Of a stretch of 8,139 nucleotides of DNA, positions 6,527-8,139 are shown piece after piece. The stretch is from an uncultured Gemmataceae bacterium. Lineage in GTDB: Bacteria; Planctomycetota; Planctomycetia; Gemmatales; Gemmataceae. The DNA lies in the NCBI GenBank assembly GCA_937922175.1, contig CAKZUU010000269.1:1-8139 (forward strand). The letters are read 5' to 3'. How positions within the stretch are numbered: the first letter of the stretch is position 1; every line of letters starts with the position of its first letter. Position numbers and translations under genes: made by a program. The notes beneath the pieces are model-generated. The model saw only the letters and a list, made by a program, of their open reading frames with translations. It made no database searches and was not told the origin of the DNA.

Positions 6527-7789
6527 ATGTGCTCTTCTGTCACTCGACGACGATTCTTGGAACTGACGTCGCTCGGCGTGTTTGGCCCGTCGTTGTCGGG
6601 CTGGCTGGCCCCGTTGGCGGCTCGGGCAGCGGATTCCAAAGCGCGGACCAAGTCCTGCATTCTCTTGTGGATGGACGGCGGGCCTTCGCACAAGGACACC
6701 TTCGACATGAAGCCGGGCACGAAAGACGCTGGCGAGTTTCAGCCGATCGCCACCAGCGTTCCCGGCATGCAGATTAGCGAGCACCTGCCGGAGACGGCCA
6801 AGGTCATGCACCAAGGCGTGATTGTCCGCAGCATGAGCACCGGTGAAGGAGCTCACGGGCGGGCCAAATACTACCTGCACACCGGCTATCGAGAGGGACA
6901 AGGGGGCTTGGTGCATCCCAGTCTGGGAGCGATTGTCTCCAAAGAATTGGGACGCGAAGAGTTTCCTCTGCCGAACTTTGTCACCATCGGCAATCGCAGC
7001 TACGGCGCTGGATTCTTGGGACCCAAGCACCAGCCTTTGACCGTCAGCGATCCGGCTCGCGGTGTCGAGAGCCTGAAAGCTGCCGTTGGTGGTTCCCGCT
7101 TCGACCAGCGTCTCGGCCTGTTGGAGGAAATGGAAGCGGGCTTCTATCGACAATATCGTTCGTCGGCAGCGTTCGATCATCACACGACTTATCGACGCGC
7201 CGTCCAACTCATGCAATCCAGAGAGGCGCAAGCCTTCGACCTGACTCGGGAGCCCGCCGCCTATCGCGAGAAATACGGAACGGGACGATTCGCCGAGAGC
7301 TGCTTGCTCGCCCGCCGGCTCATCGAAGTGGGTGTGCCGTTCGTCGAAGTCAGCCTCAGCGGCTGGGACACGCATCAAAACAATTTTTCGCGGGTCAAGG
7401 CGCTCTCGCAGCAAATTGACCGTCCCATGAGCACCTTGGTTCAAGATCTCCACGAGCGAGGCTTGCTCGATTCCACCCTCGTCATCTGGATGGGAGAGTT
7501 TGGTCGAACGCCAAAAATCAACTCCCGCGGCACGGAACCTGGTCGCGATCATTATCCCCGAGCTTGGAGCCTGGTTCTGTTCGGCGGGGGAATCAAGGCG
7601 GGGCAGGTGATCGGCAAGACCGATGCCGAAGGCGCTACCGTCGAGGATCGCCCTGTGTCTGCGATTGACTTCCTCGCCACCGTCTGCCGTATCTTGGGTA
7701 TCGACTACAACAAGCAAAACGAATCGAGCATCGGCCGACCCATCCGAATTGTCGATAAAGGGGCCAACCCCATCAAGGAGTTGTTCTGA
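6527..7789 (+). CDS. Tat-exported DUF1501 protein
   Basis: A 420-residue protein of the DUF1501 family, related to the alkaline phosphatase/sulfatase superfamily; the substrate is unknown. The N-terminus has a twin-arginine signal: SVTRRRFLEL (4-13), a hydrophobic stretch to about residue 30 and an ARAA cleavage region (32-35). Family landmarks are SCILLWMDGGPSHKDTFDMK (43-62), whose Asp50 occupies the usual N-terminal metal-ligand position; GEGAHGRAKYYLHTGY (107-121); VSLSGWDTHQNNF (275-287); STLVIWMGEFGRTPKIN (316-332); GRDHYPRAWSLVLFGGGIKAGQ (339-360), containing the conserved DHYP; and VSAIDFLATVCRILGID (377-393). Length and motifs are complete, so the gene looks intact. DUF1501 genes normally follow a DUF1549/DUF1553 gene, as here, and the two products are presumed to act together outside the cytoplasm. 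An intrinsic terminator follows the stop. Confidence 0.94.
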   Translation: MCSSVTRRRFLELTSLGVFGPSLSGWLAPLAARAADSKARTKSCILLWMDGGPSHKDTFDMKPGTKDAGEFQPIATSVPGMQISEHLPETAKVMHQGVIVRSMSTGEGAHGRAKYYLHTGYREGQGGLVHPSLGAIVSKELGREEFPLPNFVTIGNRSYGAGFLGPKHQPLTVSDPARGVESLKAAVGGSRFDQRLGLLEEMEAGFYRQYRSSAAFDHHTTYRRAVQLMQSREAQAFDLTREPAAYREKYGTGRFAESCLLARRLIEVGVPFVEVSLSGWDTHQNNFSRVKALSQQIDRPMSTLVQDLHERGLLDSTLVIWMGEFGRTPKINSRGTEPGRDHYPRAWSLVLFGGGIKAGQVIGKTDAEGATVEDRPVSAIDFLATVCRILGIDYNKQNESSIGRPIRIVDKGANPIKELF

Positions 7790-7816
7790 CGACGCGGAGA
7801 AGGCACATCATGGCCG

Positions 7817-7853
7817 ACCCCCGCGGGCGTTGGTGCCCGGCGGGGGTGTTTCA
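7817..7853 (+). terminator. Intrinsic terminator after the DUF1501 gene
   Basis: ACCCCCGCGGGC (7817-7828) pairs with GCCC (7835-7838) and GCGGGGGT (7840-7847), with one bulged G at 7839 and loop GTTGGT. This makes a 12-pair GC-rich stem followed by the T-rich GTTTCATTT. It should end the DUF1549-DUF1501 transcript. On the minus strand it lies just past the amidase stop but lacks a T-tract there, so it is mainly a plus-strand terminator. Confidence 0.88.
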
Positions 7854-8139
7854 TTTCCAGGTATTCTGAGGCGGGCGTTTCCGATGATGGCCCGTCGCCT
7901 CTTGATAGGCTTGCGCCACAGCCAGTAACTCGGACTCGCCAAACAATCGTCCGGTGAAGGTGATTGACGTCGGCACCTCGAAGCCGCCCCGTGAGACGAA
8001 GCCATTGGGCAGACAAACAGTCGGATGGCCCGTGAGATTGGTGATCGCCAGATCATTGCCCCCCACGTACACGTCGACCTTTTCCATCACTTCGGCCATC
8101 TCCTGCATCAACAAACGTCGAAGACGTTGAGCACGCAGA
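7851..8139 (-). CDS. Amidase-signature family enzyme (C-terminal fragment)
   Basis: C-terminal 96 or so residues of an amidase-signature enzyme (GatA/amidase superfamily), which hydrolyse amide bonds with a Ser-cisSer-Lys triad. The frame is open to the window edge, so the N-terminal and catalytic parts lie beyond it; the TTG/ATG codons at 8106-8114 are internal. Visible are the helix LRAQRLRRLLMQEMAEVMEK, the family's substrate-tunnel segment VYVGGNDLAITNLTGHPTVCLPNGF (equivalent to the N-x-x-G-x-P-x-x-x-x-P-x-G block), and the closing TSITFTGRLFGESELLAVAQAYQEATGHH, matching the usual 'GLQxxGxxFxExxLLxxAxxYE' end. The stop codon (TGA, 7851-7853) touches the tail of the opposing terminator. 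The gene converges on the DUF1501 gene and is probably independent of it. Substrate cannot be told from this part; a GatA role is unlikely given the divergent tail, but not excluded. Confidence 0.85.
   Translation of the reverse strand, partial: LRAQRLRRLLMQEMAEVMEKVDVYVGGNDLAITNLTGHPTVCLPNGFVSRGGFEVPTSITFTGRLFGESELLAVAQAYQEATGHHRKRPPQNTWK

Noticed and set aside
6473..7717. 414-codon open frame on the minus strand
   Set aside because: Fully antisense to the well-supported DUF1501 gene; composition is that of a GC-rich shadow frame and no family motif is visible.
1..8139. CRISPR arrays, tRNA or rRNA genes, insertion sequences
   Set aside because: No regularly spaced repeats, tRNA-like cloverleaf, rRNA segment, transposase or terminal inverted repeats were seen; nearly all the sequence is coding.

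Overview
The window looks like chromosomal DNA of a planctomycete, probably in or near Gemmataceae. The main reason is the DUF1549/DUF1553 gene followed by a Tat-exported DUF1501 gene, a pairing found in large numbers in Planctomycetes and rarely elsewhere. The DNA is moderately GC-rich throughout, and both the phage-type and cellular genes show the same G/C-ending codon preference by eye. No genus can be named from the sequence alone.

Layout. Positions 2-4831 hold the head-assembly module of an HK97-type tailed phage, all on the plus strand and in canonical order: portal protein (5' end cut by the window edge), prohead protease, major capsid protein with a long N-terminal region, a 125-residue putative decoration protein, a gp6-like head-tail adaptor and a head-closure (stopper) protein. 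Every frame is open and most genes have a good Shine-Dalgarno sequence. Directly after the stopper gene, where a tail-terminator gene would be expected, phage-like sequence stops. A hairpin spans the stopper stop codon, and about 90 bases later a cellular operon begins: a secreted DUF1549/DUF1553 protein (4923-6458) and a Tat-exported DUF1501 protein (6527-7789). A strong intrinsic terminator (7817-7853) follows. The minus strand then carries the C-terminal end of an amidase-signature enzyme (7851-8139), which runs off the right edge and converges on the DUF1501 gene.

How the genes work together. The portal nucleates the procapsid. The capsid protein assembles around it and the protease matures the shell. 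The 125-residue protein probably decorates the shell, and the adaptor and stopper close the portal channel. The DUF1549/DUF1501 pair belongs to an unrelated secreted host system of unknown biochemistry.

Most notable points. (1) An intact head-only module has no tail genes before the host operon resumes. This is the gene content expected of a capsid-forming phage satellite (cf-PICI-like), a domesticated or GTA-like capsid, or a prophage truncated at its right end. (2) A long GC-rich hairpin (3761-3804) ends on the base before the adaptor gene's Shine-Dalgarno sequence, suggesting control of expression between abundant shell proteins and scarce neck proteins.
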